From assembly GCF_003833015.1 (NCBI RefSeq), contig NZ_RJLQ01000013.1:62001-126000 (forward strand): 64,000 bases of DNA. Reading direction: 5' to 3'. The DNA comes from Clostridium sp. E02 (lineage in GTDB: Bacteria > Bacillota > Clostridia > Lachnospirales > Lachnospiraceae). Of this stretch, positions 55,132 through 63,015 are shown in pieces. Numbering within the stretch: the stretch's first letter is position 1; every line of letters begins with the position of its first letter. The notes below the pieces were generated by a model. It was not told where the DNA came from. It saw only the letters and a list, made by a program, of their open reading frames with translations, and made no database searches. The position numbers and the translations under genes were made by a program.

Positions 55132-55182
55132 ATGTGTTTGATCTCCTTATTTTAATTTTGCTTTTTCAAAATCTTTGTCACT

Positions 55183-55211
55183 ATTATACTTTAAATTTCT
55201 TACATGTGCAA
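55183..55211 (-). promoter_or_regulatory. Promoter of the fructuronate reductase-like gene
   Basis: Leftward -35 TTGCAC (55206-55211), 17-base spacer, -10 TATAAT (55183-55188). Confidence 0.8.
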
Positions 55212-55273
55212 ATGGAATTCATCTTGGTGTTATGAAATAGTTTGTCCTCATCAAAGTCTTTATATGCTTCAAA

Positions 55274-55471
55274 CTAATTTCCCAAGAAAAATGCTGTTGA
55301 TACCAATACCAACGATGGAATACAACTGCAGGCAACATTTAAAACAGTGCCGACTGGCGGAAGCAGTACAGACGTTACTATCATTATAGGGGTAACATCC
55401 ATAGAGGTTCCTACCAAAAGTACAATCCTCCCCTTCCGTATTAAAATACCATTCCCACGTAAATATCTGTA
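55274..55471 (-). pseudogene. Remnant of a TRAP transporter large permease (DctM type)
   Basis: Leftward open stretch of 65 codons plus stop without a clear start or ribosome binding site. Its middle reads 'VLLVGTSMDVTPIMIV' and then 'LLPPVGTVLNVAC'. In TRAP large permeases the first motif (G-T-x-M-D-x-T-P) and the second (P-P-V-G-T-V-L) are both highly conserved but lie several dozen residues apart. Here they are fused, so an internal deletion and truncation of both ends is the best reading. It lies 143 bases upstream of the fructuronate reductase-like gene in the same direction. Chance resemblance in a short hydrophobic frame is the alternative. Confidence 0.6.
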
Positions 55472-55474
55472 TTA

Positions 55475-55620
55475 TTACTCTACACTTTCCACTACTGGTA
55501 TGGTAGTATATATCTTATTTGGATGCAATATGTATTTTTAACAATTTTTTTTGAATATTTTTGTGCATTTTGAATTAATTTCAAAAAAAACTTGACATTT
55601 GTTCAAAAACAGTTCACCAT
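55475..55620. other. AT-rich spacer between TRAP remnant and dehydrogenase
   Basis: No gene is supported. A sequence GGTAGTATATAT at 55502-55513 weakly resembles the operator arms at 56717-56757. TTGACA occurs at 55592-55597 but without a well-spaced -10. Confidence 0.4.
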
Positions 55621-55634
55621 ACTTGTATACAAGT
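55621..55634 (+). promoter_or_regulatory. Palindrome ACTTGTATACAAGT, candidate GntR operator
   Basis: A perfect 14-bp palindrome 38 bases before the dehydrogenase ATG. The TTGTATACAA core is of the kind bound by FCD-type GntR regulators, and such a regulator is encoded one gene further on. It overlaps the likely promoter/start-site region. Confidence 0.6.
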
Positions 55635-55671
55635 TGTAACGACATTCAACTTAAGGAAGGAAGAAATAAAT

Positions 55672-56694
55672 ATGAAAGCTGTACAAATACTCAACCCAGG
55701 AAAATTAAAGGTAATTGATATGGAGAAACCAACCATTGATTTGAAAAATAATGTACTTGTTAAAATGACCGCTGCAGGGATCTGTGGTTCAGATATTGGA
55801 ATTTACTCTGGAAGCAATGCCGCTGCCACCTACCCCCGAATCATCGGGCACGAAATGGTGGGTCGTATTGAAGAAACAGGGCCAGATGTGAAAACACTGA
55901 AACCAGGGGACCGAGTGATTATCAATCAAGTTACAAGCTGTGGAACCTGCTATCCTTGCAAGATTGGAAGAGGAAACGTCTGCGATGATCTAAAAGTTCG
56001 AGGAGTCCACATTGACGGAGGATACCGGGAATATATCGCCGTTCCAGAATCCGACTGCTATATTCTACCAGATTCACTTTCTGATAACGATGCAGTTATG
56101 ATCGAACCTACAACCATCGCAATCCAGTCTTGCACCAGAGCGGAGTTAAAAAAAGAGGATATGCTGCTGATCTATGGATCCGGTGCTTTGGGAAGTTCTA
56201 TTTTAAAAATTGCCCGGTTGCTTTGTGATACCATTATCGTAGCCGATGTGGTGGATGAAAAACTGGAGACCGCAAAGAAAAATGGAGCCACTCACGTTAT
56301 CAACGTAGCAAATGAGAATCTGGTTGAACAAATCAAAAAATACACCAATGGCCATGGATCTACGGTATCCATCGATGCGGCTTGTACAAAGGATTCACTG
56401 ATTCAACTTCTGCAGGCAACAGGAAATGCCGGACGGGTCATAACCATGGGATTTTCAACTTCCGATACTGTAGTAAATCAGTTCTTAATTACTTCCAAAG
56501 AGCTTGATGTCAAAGGTTCCAGACTTCAAAATAAAATGTTTGGAAAGGCAATTGAATTAATCGAGGAGGGTAAACTGGATCTTTCAAATTCTATTTCCCA
56601 CACCTTCCCCCTTGATCAAGCCCAAGAAGCCTTTGACTTTGTCACCAGCCACGACCCTTCTATCCGTAAAATTGTTTTAACCTTCGATTTATAA
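55672..56694 (+). CDS. Zinc-dependent alcohol dehydrogenase, sugar-acid/polyol type
   Basis: A 340-residue medium-chain dehydrogenase. The catalytic zinc ligands are Cys38 ('AAGICGSDIG') and His60-Glu61 ('IIGHEMVGRI'). Structural zinc cysteines are Cys90, 93, 96 and 104. NAD binding is in 'LIYGSGALGSSIL' (about 163-175). The set resembles sorbitol, threonine, L-gulonate-5- and L-galactonate-5-dehydrogenases. With the neighbouring UxuB-type gene, oxidation of a hexonate to a keto-uronate is the most coherent role (inference). The AAGGAAGG site precedes the ATG. GntR follows after 84 bases. Confidence 0.88.
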   Translation: MKAVQILNPGKLKVIDMEKPTIDLKNNVLVKMTAAGICGSDIGIYSGSNAAATYPRIIGHEMVGRIEETGPDVKTLKPGDRVIINQVTSCGTCYPCKIGRGNVCDDLKVRGVHIDGGYREYIAVPESDCYILPDSLSDNDAVMIEPTTIAIQSCTRAELKKEDMLLIYGSGALGSSILKIARLLCDTIIVADVVDEKLETAKKNGATHVINVANENLVEQIKKYTNGHGSTVSIDAACTKDSLIQLLQATGNAGRVITMGFSTSDTVVNQFLITSKELDVKGSRLQNKMFGKAIELIEEGKLDLSNSISHTFPLDQAQEAFDFVTSHDPSIRKIVLTFDL

Positions 56695-56716
56695 AAAACT
56701 ATAGATAATCGAATCA

Positions 56717-56757
56717 TTCGGTAGTATACTAACAAGGTTAACTAGTATACTACCGAA
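56717..56757. promoter_or_regulatory. Long inverted repeat with TAGTATACTA cores, candidate GntR operator
   Basis: Perfect 14-bp arms TTCGGTAGTATACT (56717-56730) and AGTATACTACCGAA (56744-56757), 13-base spacer. Each arm includes its own half-palindrome AGTATACT. It lies 21 bases before the gntR start and after the dehydrogenase stop. No T-run follows, so a repressor site for autoregulation is more likely than a terminator. Confidence 0.7.
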
Positions 56758-56778
56758 ATTATTTTATGTGAGGTTTTT

Positions 56779-57456
56779 ATGAAAATTCTAGATCGTACTC
56801 CATCTGAAAATGCAAGAAATTATGCGTACCGCGTTCTTTTATATAATATTATTAATCTGGAACTGATTCCCGGTAGTTCCGTGAGTGAAAACGAACTGTC
56901 AACCATTTTAAACCTGTCCAGAACCCCCATTCGGGAAGCTCTGATTGAACTTAGCAAAACCGAGCTTGTGAAAATTCTCCCTCAAAGAGGAAGCTATATC
57001 ACTAAGATTGACTATGATTTAATTGAAGAAGCCCGGTTTATGAGAGTCGTTTTGGAAAATGCAGTGTTAAAACTAGTCTGTGAAACCATTGACCCGCAGT
57101 ATCTGATTCAGTTAAAGGAAAACGTCAATCTGCAGAAATTCTGTCTGGAGCATAATGATTTACCAAAGTTACTATTGTTAGATAACGATTTTCACAGACT
57201 CATTTATGAATCCGCAAACAAAAAAAAGACCTATGACATCATTCATTCCCAGATGGTACACTTTGACCGGCTGCGCGCCCTTTCTTTAAAAGCGGCCAAA
57301 CCAACGAAAACAGTGGAGGACCACGAGAATCTTCTATATGCCATTGAGCGAAAAGATGGTGAACTGGCAGAAATTTTAATGACAAGGCACCTCACCAGAC
57401 ACCAAATGGAGAAATCTGAACTTCTTTCTTTGTTCCCGGATTATTTTATTAACTAA
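56779..57456 (+). CDS. GntR family regulator, FCD subfamily
   Basis: A 225-residue repressor-type regulator with an N-terminal winged helix (about 12-75; 'PGSSVSENELSTILNLSRTP' and 'IREALIELSKTELVKILPQR') and a C-terminal all-helical FCD effector domain. The metal-binding residues of FCD domains are plausible in 'LLLDNDFHRLIYESA' (D and H), 'SQMVHFDRLRAL' and 'VEDHENLLYAI'. FCD regulators commonly sense sugar acids, matching the two adjacent dehydrogenases. It is preceded by its own inverted-repeat operator. Confidence 0.93.
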   Translation: MKILDRTPSENARNYAYRVLLYNIINLELIPGSSVSENELSTILNLSRTPIREALIELSKTELVKILPQRGSYITKIDYDLIEEARFMRVVLENAVLKLVCETIDPQYLIQLKENVNLQKFCLEHNDLPKLLLLDNDFHRLIYESANKKKTYDIIHSQMVHFDRLRALSLKAAKPTKTVEDHENLLYAIERKDGELAEILMTRHLTRHQMEKSELLSLFPDYFIN

Positions 57457-57503
57457 AATTTAATGGTTATTTTTTCAGTTTTTTTTGAAAGTTATTCGTA
57501 TTA

Positions 57504-57532
57504 TTGGAAAACTGGACATATACTTATATTAG
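57504..57532 (+). promoter_or_regulatory. Promoter of the small peptide gene
   Basis: -35 TTGGAA (57504-57509), 17-base spacer, -10 TATTAG (57527-57532), with an overlapping TATATT. It would start a leader of about 65-70 bases before the 28-codon frame. Confidence 0.55.
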
Positions 57533-57605
57533 CAGAGATACATACTGCTGGCAATCGTGTACAGGGTAGTTGGCCTCGGTTCTTGTTTGAATGGAGGTGT
57601 TGCTT

Positions 57606-57692
57606 ATGAAGAATTTTGACTTTAAAGACATGATGTCTTTTGGAATGTTCCTTCTAGCACTACTGACATTAATCTTTCGGATATGTCAGTAA
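57606..57692 (+). CDS. 28-residue hydrophobic peptide, holin-like toxin type
   Basis: A tiny frame preceded 8 bases upstream by GGAGG, with a charged N-terminus (MKNFDFKD), a single membrane span with 'MMSFGMFLLALLTLIF' and a short basic end (RICQ). The F-G-x-F-x-x-A-L-L-T-L-I pattern matches the 'putative holin-like toxin' family of type I toxin peptides in Firmicutes. A convergent RNA overlaps its 3' end and an inverted near-repeat frames it, as expected for a toxin-antitoxin RNA pair. It is well below standard gene-calling length. A harmless small membrane protein is the alternative. Confidence 0.72.
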   Translation: MKNFDFKDMMSFGMFLLALLTLIFRICQ

Positions 57693-57694
57693 AC

Positions 57695-57777
57695 GAAAAA
57701 AACCTTCCCTGTACTTTGGCTGGTCAGGAAGGTTTTTTACTTTTTAATTAGCCAACCACCCTGTGGCGATTGCCCTT
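57695..57777 (-). ncRNA. Predicted convergent antitoxin RNA
   Basis: Predicted leftward RNA of about 80 nt. Promoter elements are -35 TTGTAA (57807-57812) and overlapping -10 hexamers around 57781-57791. The end is the shared hairpin at 57701-57734 with a leftward T-run. It would be fully complementary to the 3' part of the peptide mRNA across the terminator, and its 5' end repeats the mRNA leader sequence. No transcript evidence. Confidence 0.55.
57701..57738. terminator. Bidirectional terminator shared by peptide mRNA and antisense RNA
   Basis: AACCTTCC (57701-57708) pairs with GGAAGGTT (57727-57734); poly-A before and poly-T after give a T-run on both strands. The loop contains CCTGTAC, complementary to GTACAGG in the leader at 57560-57566. 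Confidence 0.88.
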
Positions 57778-57780
57778 TTT

Positions 57781-57812
57781 ATTATATTATAGCTACTATT
57801 AAAATATTACAA
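57781..57812 (-). promoter_or_regulatory. Promoter of the convergent RNA
   Basis: Leftward TTGTAA (57807-57812), 17 bases, TAATAT (57784-57789), itself overlapping two TATAAT hexamers at 57781-57786 and 57786-57791. Confidence 0.6.
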
Positions 57813-57857
57813 GTACGTGCATAAATTTTAATTTTTTCAGTTAATTCGATCAAATCT

Positions 57858-58931
57858 TTAATTTTCATTCAATTTTGCTAGTTTTTGTGCCTGATCGGCA
57901 GCAATCAAGGAATCTAGCAGTTCATAGATATCTCCATTCATAATGGAATCAATTTTGTAAAGAGTCAATTTAATCCTATGATCTGTCACACGTCCCTGAG
58001 GGAAGTTATAAGTCCTGATCTTTTCGGAACGGTCTCCAGTCCCGATCTGGCTTTTTCTTTCTTCTGACTCAGAATTTTGCCTTTTTTCCAGTTCCATATC
58101 ATAAAGTTTGGAACGAAGAAGTCGAAATGCTTTTTCTTTGTTCTGCAACTGGGACTTTTCTGTCTGACTATAAATCACAATTCCAGTTGGATTATGAGTG
58201 AGTCGTACCGCAGAATCTGTGGTATTAACACACTGCCCACCATTCCCGGATGCACGCATTACGTCAATTCTAATATCTTTGTCTTCAATTACCACATCTA
58301 CCTCTTCTGCTTCTGGCATTACGGCTACGGTTGCCGTAGAGGTGTGAATTCTTCCTCCACTCTCCGTCTCTGGAACTCGCTGTACCCGGTGAACCCCACT
58401 TTCATACTTCATCTTGGAATAAGCACCTTTTCCTGTGATCATTGCCACTACTTCCTTAAAACCACCGATTCCATTCTCATTGACATTAATAAGTTCTACT
58501 TTCCATCGCTGGGATTCTGCGTAATTTACATACATACGATAGAGCTCTGAAGCAAATAATGCGGCCTCGTCTCCACCAGCACCAGCACGGATCTCTAATA
58601 GAATATTCTTATCGTCATTGGGATCTTTTGGAAGCAGCAGAATCTTAAGCTCCTGTTCTAGCTGTTCAATCTGCTTTTTGGCATTGGATAAATCTTCCTT
58701 TGCCATCTCCCGCATTTCTTCGTCATTTTCTTCTTCCAGCAAAAACAGACTGTCTTCAACGGTCTGTTTTTCTTTCTTATACTGTGAATAAACTTCTACG
58801 AGTGCAGAAAGATCCGACTGCTCCTTCATCAGCTTTCGAAACCGATTCTGGTCTTCTGCTACAGACGGGTTATTAAGTTCCTGCATAAGTTCTTCATAAT
58901 GAATTAATATATCATCCAATCGGTCAAACAT
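57858..58931 (-). CDS. prfA: Peptide chain release factor 1
   Basis: A 357-residue class I release factor reading UAA and UAG. The catalytic GGQ is in '[17 protein letters not shown]' (about residues 227-230). The codon-reading tripeptide is PET in '[14 protein letters not shown]' (about 188-190), where E. coli has PAT, so it is RF1 not RF2. I start at the ATG at 58931 after GGAGG. It follows prmC, whose product methylates the GGQ glutamine. Confidence 0.96.
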   Translation of the reverse strand: MFDRLDDILIHYEELMQELNNPSVAEDQNRFRKLMKEQSDLSALVEVYSQYKKEKQTVEDSLFLLEEENDEEMREMAKEDLSNAKKQIEQLEQELKILLLPKDPNDDKNILLEIRAGAGGDEAALFASELYRMYVNYAESQRWKVELINVNENGIGGFKEVVAMITGKGAYSKMKYESGVHRVQRVPETESGGRIHTSTATVAVMPEAEEVDVVIEDKDIRIDVMRASGNGGQCVNTTDSAVRLTHNPTGIVIYSQTEKSQLQNKEKAFRLLRSKLYDMELEKRQNSESEERKSQIGTGDRSEKIRTYNFPQGRVTDHRIKLTLYKIDSIMNGDIYELLDSLIAADQAQKLAKLNEN

Positions 58932-58945
58932 TGGTAGCCTCCAAA

Positions 58946-59812
58946 CTATTCCATAACGGCACACACCACACGATCAAGGCCAGCTGCATCTTTTACTGCC
59001 CGGATCTTATGATATCCCGCATCTTTAAATAAACGGCTGACAGCTTCTTTTTGATCATATCCAATCTCAAAATAAACCGATCCGCCCCGGTTTAGATATG
59101 TTTTGCTGTCAAGCACAAGTTTCTTATAAAATTTAAGTCCATCTTCCTCACCATCAAGAGCGATTTTGGGTTCATGATCCCTGACTTCTGGTTCTAGTCC
59201 TTCTATCACACTTGTAGGAATATAAGGCGGATTTGATACAATCAAATCAAATTTACTAAATTCATGAAGGGAAGAAAACAAATCGCTCTCCATGAAATTG
59301 ATCTTATCTTCTCCCAGATTTATATCTGCATTTTGTTTGGCAACCCTTAACGCTTCTTTTGAAATATCCACAGCTGTAACTGTATCAAATCCACCTAATT
59401 TCGCCAAACTTACGGCAATACAGCCGCTTCCTGTACACATGTCAAGAACGGCTGGTTTCCTGCCCTTATAATCCTTTAGAATCAATTCTACCAAAGTCTC
59501 TGTGTCTTGCCTCGGAATCAACACAAACTCATTGATATGAAATTCCAATCCCATAAATTCAGTCTTCCCGATAATCTGTTGAAGGGGAATTCGCTTAGAA
59601 CGGGTTTTTATCATCTGCCAATACCGAAAGACGCAAGCAGATATCGCTTCATCGTCGGAGAGCTGACTGGTACTTTCCAGTAAATAATGAGTCAGATCCG
59701 TATCAAATGCTTCAAGAAGCAGGTATCTGGCGTCCAACGATGCCTCTTTTACACCTGCTTCTTGAAGGATATTAGTGCCTTCATCCCAAAGGCTTTTTAA
59801 GGTACCGTTCAT
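58946..59812 (-). CDS. prmC: Release factor glutamine N5-methyltransferase
   Basis: A 288-residue SAM-dependent methyltransferase that modifies the glutamine of the GGQ motif of release factors. '[20 protein letters not shown]' is the SAM site (D/E-x-G-x-G type) and 'IVSNPPYIP' (about residue 192) is the NPPY catalytic motif. It overlaps the DUF1385 gene end by 4 bases and lies 14 bases before prfA, in the order typical for Firmicutes. Confidence 0.95.
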   Translation of the reverse strand: MNGTLKSLWDEGTNILQEAGVKEASLDARYLLLEAFDTDLTHYLLESTSQLSDDEAISACVFRYWQMIKTRSKRIPLQQIIGKTEFMGLEFHINEFVLIPRQDTETLVELILKDYKGRKPAVLDMCTGSGCIAVSLAKLGGFDTVTAVDISKEALRVAKQNADINLGEDKINFMESDLFSSLHEFSKFDLIVSNPPYIPTSVIEGLEPEVRDHEPKIALDGEEDGLKFYKKLVLDSKTYLNRGGSVYFEIGYDQKEAVSRLFKDAGYHKIRAVKDAAGLDRVVCAVME

Positions 59813-60753
59813 GATGGTTTTACAGGAAAGTTTTTATCTAAAAATGCCTTCCAGTCAAACACAGCTTCTACAGATGCAATCCCCACTTCGATCATGGAAT
59901 CATCTGGTTCACTCGTTGTCAGTCCCTGCATCCACATGCCGGGACGGCTTAGTATATCTACTAGTTTTGAATCGTTTCTGCCAGCCAAACGAAGGAACTC
60001 ATAGGATACTCCAGCAATCACCGGTATCAGCACAATACGACTAACAATCCTCAACGGCAGCGTCTTCACTCGTATTACCATAAAAAACAATATACTTATA
60101 ATCATAACAATCAGAAGGAAACTAGTTCCACATCTTTTATGTTCTTTGGAACTGTTTCTCACATTCTCTACATTCAGTTCCAATCCATGTTCCAAACAAT
60201 TGATGCATTTATGTTCTGCACCATGATACATGAAGGTACGTTTGATGTCTTCCATGCGGGAAACAAGTTTGATATAAGCAATAAAAATACCAATCCTTAA
60301 TACCCCTTCCAGTACTGCCATTATGGTCTGAGATTTTATAAAGTGATGAAAAATATTAGCCAAAAACATGGGCAGCAGCATAAAAATGCAGATTCCCATA
60401 ATTACAGAAAACACCATAACCATACTCATCAGTGCTTTCTCCATCTTCTCCCCAAATAACCGATCCAGAAGTTTTTCAAATCCTGAGGGTTCAGAATCTT
60501 CCTCATCATCTTCAAAAAAACTTGCTGAAAAGGTGAGGGCTCTCATTCCAAGAATCATGGAATCTACAAAGCTAAAGATTCCTCTTAGAAAGGGAAGAGA
60601 AAAAAGTTTTACTTTTTCTCCAGCACTGACATAAGTGTCTTTTTTTACTTCGATGCCCCCATCCGGTTTTCGAACTGCTGTGGCATACTCGTCTCCGTTT
60701 TTCATCATAACACCTTCAATCACGGCCTGTCCACCGATTCCTGAATACTTCAT
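59809..60753 (-). CDS. DUF1385 family membrane protein
   Basis: A 314-residue membrane protein of the DUF1385 family (YqhQ-like). 'MKYSGIGGQAVIEGVMMKNG' is the highly conserved N-terminus. Several helices follow, with a cytosolic 'FMYHGAEHKCINCLEHG' (His/Cys-rich, conserved 'HGAEHK'). I start at the ATG at 60753 after AAAGGTGG; a longer frame from 60798 is less likely. The function is unproven; in B. subtilis the equivalent neighbourhood is also with prmC-like genes. It overlaps prmC by 4 bases. Confidence 0.9.
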   Translation of the reverse strand: MKYSGIGGQAVIEGVMMKNGDEYATAVRKPDGGIEVKKDTYVSAGEKVKLFSLPFLRGIFSFVDSMILGMRALTFSASFFEDDEEDSEPSGFEKLLDRLFGEKMEKALMSMVMVFSVIMGICIFMLLPMFLANIFHHFIKSQTIMAVLEGVLRIGIFIAYIKLVSRMEDIKRTFMYHGAEHKCINCLEHGLELNVENVRNSSKEHKRCGTSFLLIVMIISILFFMVIRVKTLPLRIVSRIVLIPVIAGVSYEFLRLAGRNDSKLVDILSRPGMWMQGLTTSEPDDSMIEVGIASVEAVFDWKAFLDKNFPVKPS

Positions 60754-60794
60754 GCAACCACCTTTCTCACGCAATCGTATACGCTCCTTCAAAT

Positions 60795-60837
60795 CCAAAA
60801 AAGGTTGAGCTAAAGTGTTTCCACCAAACTCAACCTT
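60795..60837 (-). terminator. Terminator of rpmE
   Basis: Leftward stem AAGGTTGAG / CTCAACCTT (60829-60837, 60801-60809) with a 19-base loop followed by TTTTTTGG. It separates rpmE from the DUF1385-prmC-prfA unit or attenuates it. Confidence 0.8.
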
Positions 60838-60936
60838 CTTTTTGCTCCTGATATAATAAGGAAGTCCGATTTGACTACTATAAACCGGACGGCTGATTTC
60901 TTACATGTATGCCATAAAACTGCATAACAAAAGAAA

Positions 60937-61146
60937 TTAAGCCTCAGCCTTAACGCCATATTTACGATTGAATTTATCAATACGTCCACGAGCAGAAGCA
61001 GCTTTCTGCTGACCGGTATAGAATGAATGGCAATTAGAACATACTTCTACGTGGATGTCTTCCTTTGTAGAACCAGTTACGAATTCATTCCCACAGTTGC
61101 ATACAACTTTTGCCTGATAATAACTAGGATGGATTCCTTCTTTCAT
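60937..61146 (-). CDS. rpmE: 50S ribosomal protein L31, zinc-binding form
   Basis: A 69-residue ribosomal protein. Cys16, Cys18, Cys36 and Cys39 form the zinc site of the 'C+' type. '[19 protein letters not shown]' is the standard start. I use the ATG at 61146 after GAGGTG; an earlier in-frame ATG 35 codons upstream has no site and lies in the promoter. It follows rho leftward, with its own promoter. Confidence 0.95.
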   Translation of the reverse strand: MKEGIHPSYYQAKVVCNCGNEFVTGSTKEDIHVEVCSNCHSFYTGQQKAASARGRIDKFNRKYGVKAEA

Positions 61147-61222
61147 GATTTTCACCTCACATACTTTGTTTTCTATTAAATCGTGGTCCTTGAACCGACA
61201 ATGTCTACTAAACAGCTTGTAT

Positions 61223-61251
61223 AGTATATCATAGAAAAAAATCGAATGCAA
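61223..61251 (-). promoter_or_regulatory. Promoter of rpmE
   Basis: Leftward -35 TTGCAT (61246-61251), 17-base spacer, -10 TATACT (61223-61228). Confidence 0.8.
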
Positions 61252-61272
61252 GCATTTATTTCTATGATATAC
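61224..61272. promoter_or_regulatory. Inverted repeat spanning the rpmE promoter
   Basis: Perfect 14-bp arms GTATATCATAGAAA (61224-61237) and TTTCTATGATATAC (61259-61272), 21-base spacer holding the -35. One arm covers the -10. No T-run follows, so a regulator site is more plausible than a rho terminator. Confidence 0.55.
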
Positions 61273-61280
61273 GATACAAC

Positions 61281-62852
61281 TTAGAAAAATCGCATTTTTT
61301 TGGAAATTTCTACAAATTCCCGATTTGTCTTTGTTTTGGAAAACAGATCTATTATTTTTTCTACCGAATCTTCCGGTTTCAGCGTATTAGTCGCTTTTCT
61401 GACCAAATCTACCACCTCTGCCTCTTCTTTCGTTAATAAAAGATCATCTCTTCTGGTCCCTGACTTTAAAATATCAATAGCAGGGAAAATTCTTTTCTCT
61501 GACAGTTTCCGATCCAGTACGAGTTCCATGTTACCAGTCCCCTTGAATTCTTCATAGATTACGTCATCCATACGGCTTCCCGTTTCCACAAGTGCGGTAG
61601 CCAGTACGGTTAGGCTTCCGCCTTCCCGCATGTTTCTTGCGGCACCGAAGAAACGTTTGGGCATATGAAGTGCTGCTGGATCCAAACCTCCGGATAACGT
61701 ACGTCCACTGGGAGCTACTGTTAAGTTATATGCTCTTGCAAGACGGGTAATACTGTCTAACAAAATCACCACATCTCTCCCATGTTCTACCAGACGTTTG
61801 GCTCGTTCAATCACCATCTCCGATACTCGTTTGTGCCGTTCAGGCAGTTCGTCAAAGGTTGAGTAAAGCACCTCCACATTTTCACCTACAATGGATTCTT
61901 TGATGTCTGTTACCTCTTCTGGACGTTCATCAATCAGAAGAATCATAAGATGAATCTCTGGGTGATTGACTGTAATCGCCTTTGCCACTTGCTTTAATAA
62001 GGTGGTTTTTCCTGCCTTAGGAGGGGAAACAATCATACCTCGTTGCCCTTTACCAATCGGGGCAAGAAGATCAAGAACTCTCATGGGGGTTATATTCTGT
62101 CCGGGCATCTCCATATGAAGTCTTTTATTTGGAAATATGGGAGTCATATTTTCAAAATTAGGGCGGTGTTCTCCCATAGAAGTGGGATATCCATTGATCT
62201 TTTTTACATACAACAAGGCTGCAAATTTTTCAGTGGCAGTCTTCACTCTGCGGCTGCCATGTATAATATCACCTGTCTTCATGTTAAATCGGCGGATCTG
62301 GGAGGGTGCAACATAGACATCATTCTCTCCGGGCAGGTAATTCTCACATCGGATAAAACCGAATCCATCTGGCATGACCTCTAAAATTCCGTGTGCATCA
62401 ATTCCACTGTCCAGTTCTTGAAGCTCTGGGCTTGGATGAAAATCACTCTTTTGCACTTCTACTGCATTCTCATGTCTGCTGTCATTCTTTGCAGACTCCG
62501 AGTTATTCCCGTTCCCAGCTGTAGAACGGTACACCGGCTGCCTTGACTGAGTCTCACGATGAGTACGGATCGCTGTTTTTCTCTGGGTGTTCGTCTGACT
62601 GCCATGAGCTTCCAACGCCTGCCCTTGTTCTGCAGCCTGGGATGTCTCAGGTTTGTTGACGTTCTTTTCCTCATCTTCTGTCTTCTTTGGTGAAGCATTC
62701 CCTTTCGAAACATCTAATGTAATATCTTCTTTATTTTTGCAAAGCATATCTATAATCTCAGTTTTTCGCATGGAACTATAGCCCTTGATCCCCTGGCCCT
62801 TTGCAAGCTCCTTTAACTCAATTAACGGCAGTGTCTGTAATTTTTCACGCAT
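61281..62852 (-). CDS. rho: Transcription termination factor Rho
   Basis: A 523-residue hexameric RNA helicase ending transcription of untranslated RNAs. It begins with a Rho N-terminal helical domain (1-45), then a hydrophilic insert (about 50-150, rich in N, Q, T, E, S). The RNA-binding OB fold starts near '[20 protein letters not shown]'. The ATPase core has the P-loop '[19 protein letters not shown]', '[13 protein letters not shown]', the Q-loop and '[20 protein letters not shown]'. I start at the ATG at 62852 after AAGGAG. The insert is typical of some Clostridia and Actinobacteria Rho. Confidence 0.96.
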   Translation of the reverse strand: MREKLQTLPLIELKELAKGQGIKGYSSMRKTEIIDMLCKNKEDITLDVSKGNASPKKTEDEEKNVNKPETSQAAEQGQALEAHGSQTNTQRKTAIRTHRETQSRQPVYRSTAGNGNNSESAKNDSRHENAVEVQKSDFHPSPELQELDSGIDAHGILEVMPDGFGFIRCENYLPGENDVYVAPSQIRRFNMKTGDIIHGSRRVKTATEKFAALLYVKKINGYPTSMGEHRPNFENMTPIFPNKRLHMEMPGQNITPMRVLDLLAPIGKGQRGMIVSPPKAGKTTLLKQVAKAITVNHPEIHLMILLIDERPEEVTDIKESIVGENVEVLYSTFDELPERHKRVSEMVIERAKRLVEHGRDVVILLDSITRLARAYNLTVAPSGRTLSGGLDPAALHMPKRFFGAARNMREGGSLTVLATALVETGSRMDDVIYEEFKGTGNMELVLDRKLSEKRIFPAIDILKSGTRRDDLLLTKEEAEVVDLVRKATNTLKPEDSVEKIIDLFSKTKTNREFVEISKKMRFF

Positions 62853-62985
62853 ATTAGTCTCCTTCATGATTCCTTATAACAGTTGTTTCGCAATCTTGGG
62901 AATGATTCACGATAGAATATCGCAGCAGATGGCCGGAATATATTCCCAGCCTAAATCAGGTTAAATCAGGTCGTACGATACGCCT

Positions 62986-62991
62986 ATTATA
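62986..62991 (-). promoter_or_regulatory. -10 element upstream of rho
   Basis: Leftward TATAAT (62986-62991) with a weak -35 (TTTTCT, 17-base spacer) gives an about 130-nt leader before rho. Rho genes in other bacteria are autoregulated in the leader, but no clear attenuator was found here. Confidence 0.5.
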
Positions 62992-63015
62992 TACCTTAAT
63001 ATATAAAAAGAAAAG

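Larger units (their letters stand above)
57550..57774. repeat. Inverted near-repeat framing the small peptide gene
   Basis: The 25-base leader segment at 57550-57574 (begins GGCAATCG, ends GTTGGC) and the reverse complement of 57751-57774 agree at all but a few positions, mainly within one 3-base block. The left copy is in the peptide mRNA leader and the right copy at the 5' end of the predicted convergent RNA. So both RNAs would begin with nearly the same sequence. Confidence 0.8.

Noticed and set aside
55278-55541. Rightward open stretch of 87 codons in the sugar-acid intergenic region
   Set aside because: The opposite strand gives a motif-bearing TRAP permease remnant over the same bases, and the rightward frame has no site, start or recognisable motif.
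56717-56757. Inverted repeat read as a terminator of the zinc dehydrogenase gene
   Set aside because: No T-run follows and each arm carries a regulator-type half-palindrome, so an operator is the better reading.
62953-62972. Tandem AAATCAGGT / AAATCAGGT repeat between rarA and rho
   Set aside because: Only two short copies in a noncoding leader; not distinguishable from chance.
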